Virus record (IMG/VR): IMGVR_UViG_3300032296_000770
Span: 1-37,703 of that record
Direction: 5' to 3' (one strand)
From: a virus
Length of the DNA stretch: 37,703 bases
This document shows positions 37,634-37,703 of the stretch, one piece after another. The position numbers were made by a program, and so were the translations under genes. Numbering within the stretch: the stretch's first letter is position 1; every line of letters starts with the position of its first letter. The notes under the pieces were generated by a model. That model made no database searches, was not told where the DNA came from, and worked only from the letters and a program-made list of their open reading frames with translations.

Positions 37634-37703
37634 TGGCCGGTTCCCTTGTGAGTGATTAATAAGCAAGACACATAAAGACAAATAGCGCGAGTGATGCAAA
37701 GCC
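37583..37703. repeat. Terminal direct repeat, right copy
   Basis: Exact second copy of bases 1-121. Removing one copy leaves about 37,582 bp of unique sequence and joins the minus-strand genes at both ends into one operon. Confidence 0.95.

Overview
The window is a complete genome of a tailed, probably podovirus-like phage of a Gram-negative host. The first 121 bases are repeated exactly at the end (1-121 = 37583-37703), as a circular assembly gives, so the unique length is about 37,582 bp. The gene set is terminase, portal, scaffold, coat, a short-tail adaptor and nozzle pair, three large internal (ejection) proteins, and a GH19 endolysin with an embedded Rz/Rz1 spanin pair. No tail sheath, tube or tape-measure gene, integrase, CI-like repressor, phage RNA polymerase or tRNA was seen. 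The spanins and proteobacterial-style gene starts point to a Gram-negative host; a betaproteobacterium is a guess from general gene style, not shown.

Layout. (1) 543-912 is a divergent control region with a good minus-strand sigma70-type promoter and two families of short repeats (iterons). A minus-strand operon of nine small genes runs left from it across the linear ends of the contig (369-542, 173-325, 74-160, then 37633 down to 35969). (2) 913-26065, plus strand: a small putative DNA-binding protein, a ~400-bp regulatory gap, terS, an unknown gene, terL, portal, a collagen-like fibre, an AT-richer cassette of short fibre genes (8220-10923), scaffold, coat, small basic proteins, tail adaptor and nozzle, another fibre, a cupin, three internal virion proteins and the lysis cassette. 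(3) 26066-29509, minus strand: small proteins, an SNF2-type helicase and a VRR-NUC nuclease. (4) 29596-35846, plus strand: a Cas4-like Fe-S nuclease (DUF2800-like), a DUF2815-like putative ssDNA-binding protein, a family A DNA polymerase and an AEP primase / SF3 helicase fusion.

The replication genes of blocks 3 and 4 diverge from one 51-bp segment in which the two predicted -35 boxes overlap. The polymerase has an apparently intact 3'-5' exonuclease and leucine at the position equivalent to E. coli Pol I residue 762. A long imperfect hairpin lies just before its start codon and buries the likely ribosome binding site, which suggests translational control. Late structural genes are tightly packed with ATGA overlaps. 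Several genes use rare starts (GTG, TTG and apparently ATT), and several real genes are under 60 codons. No individual defence or other wholly new system could be established. The most promising undescribed elements are the iteron control region, the hairpin before the polymerase gene, the overlapping divergent promoters and the arrays of small membrane proteins.
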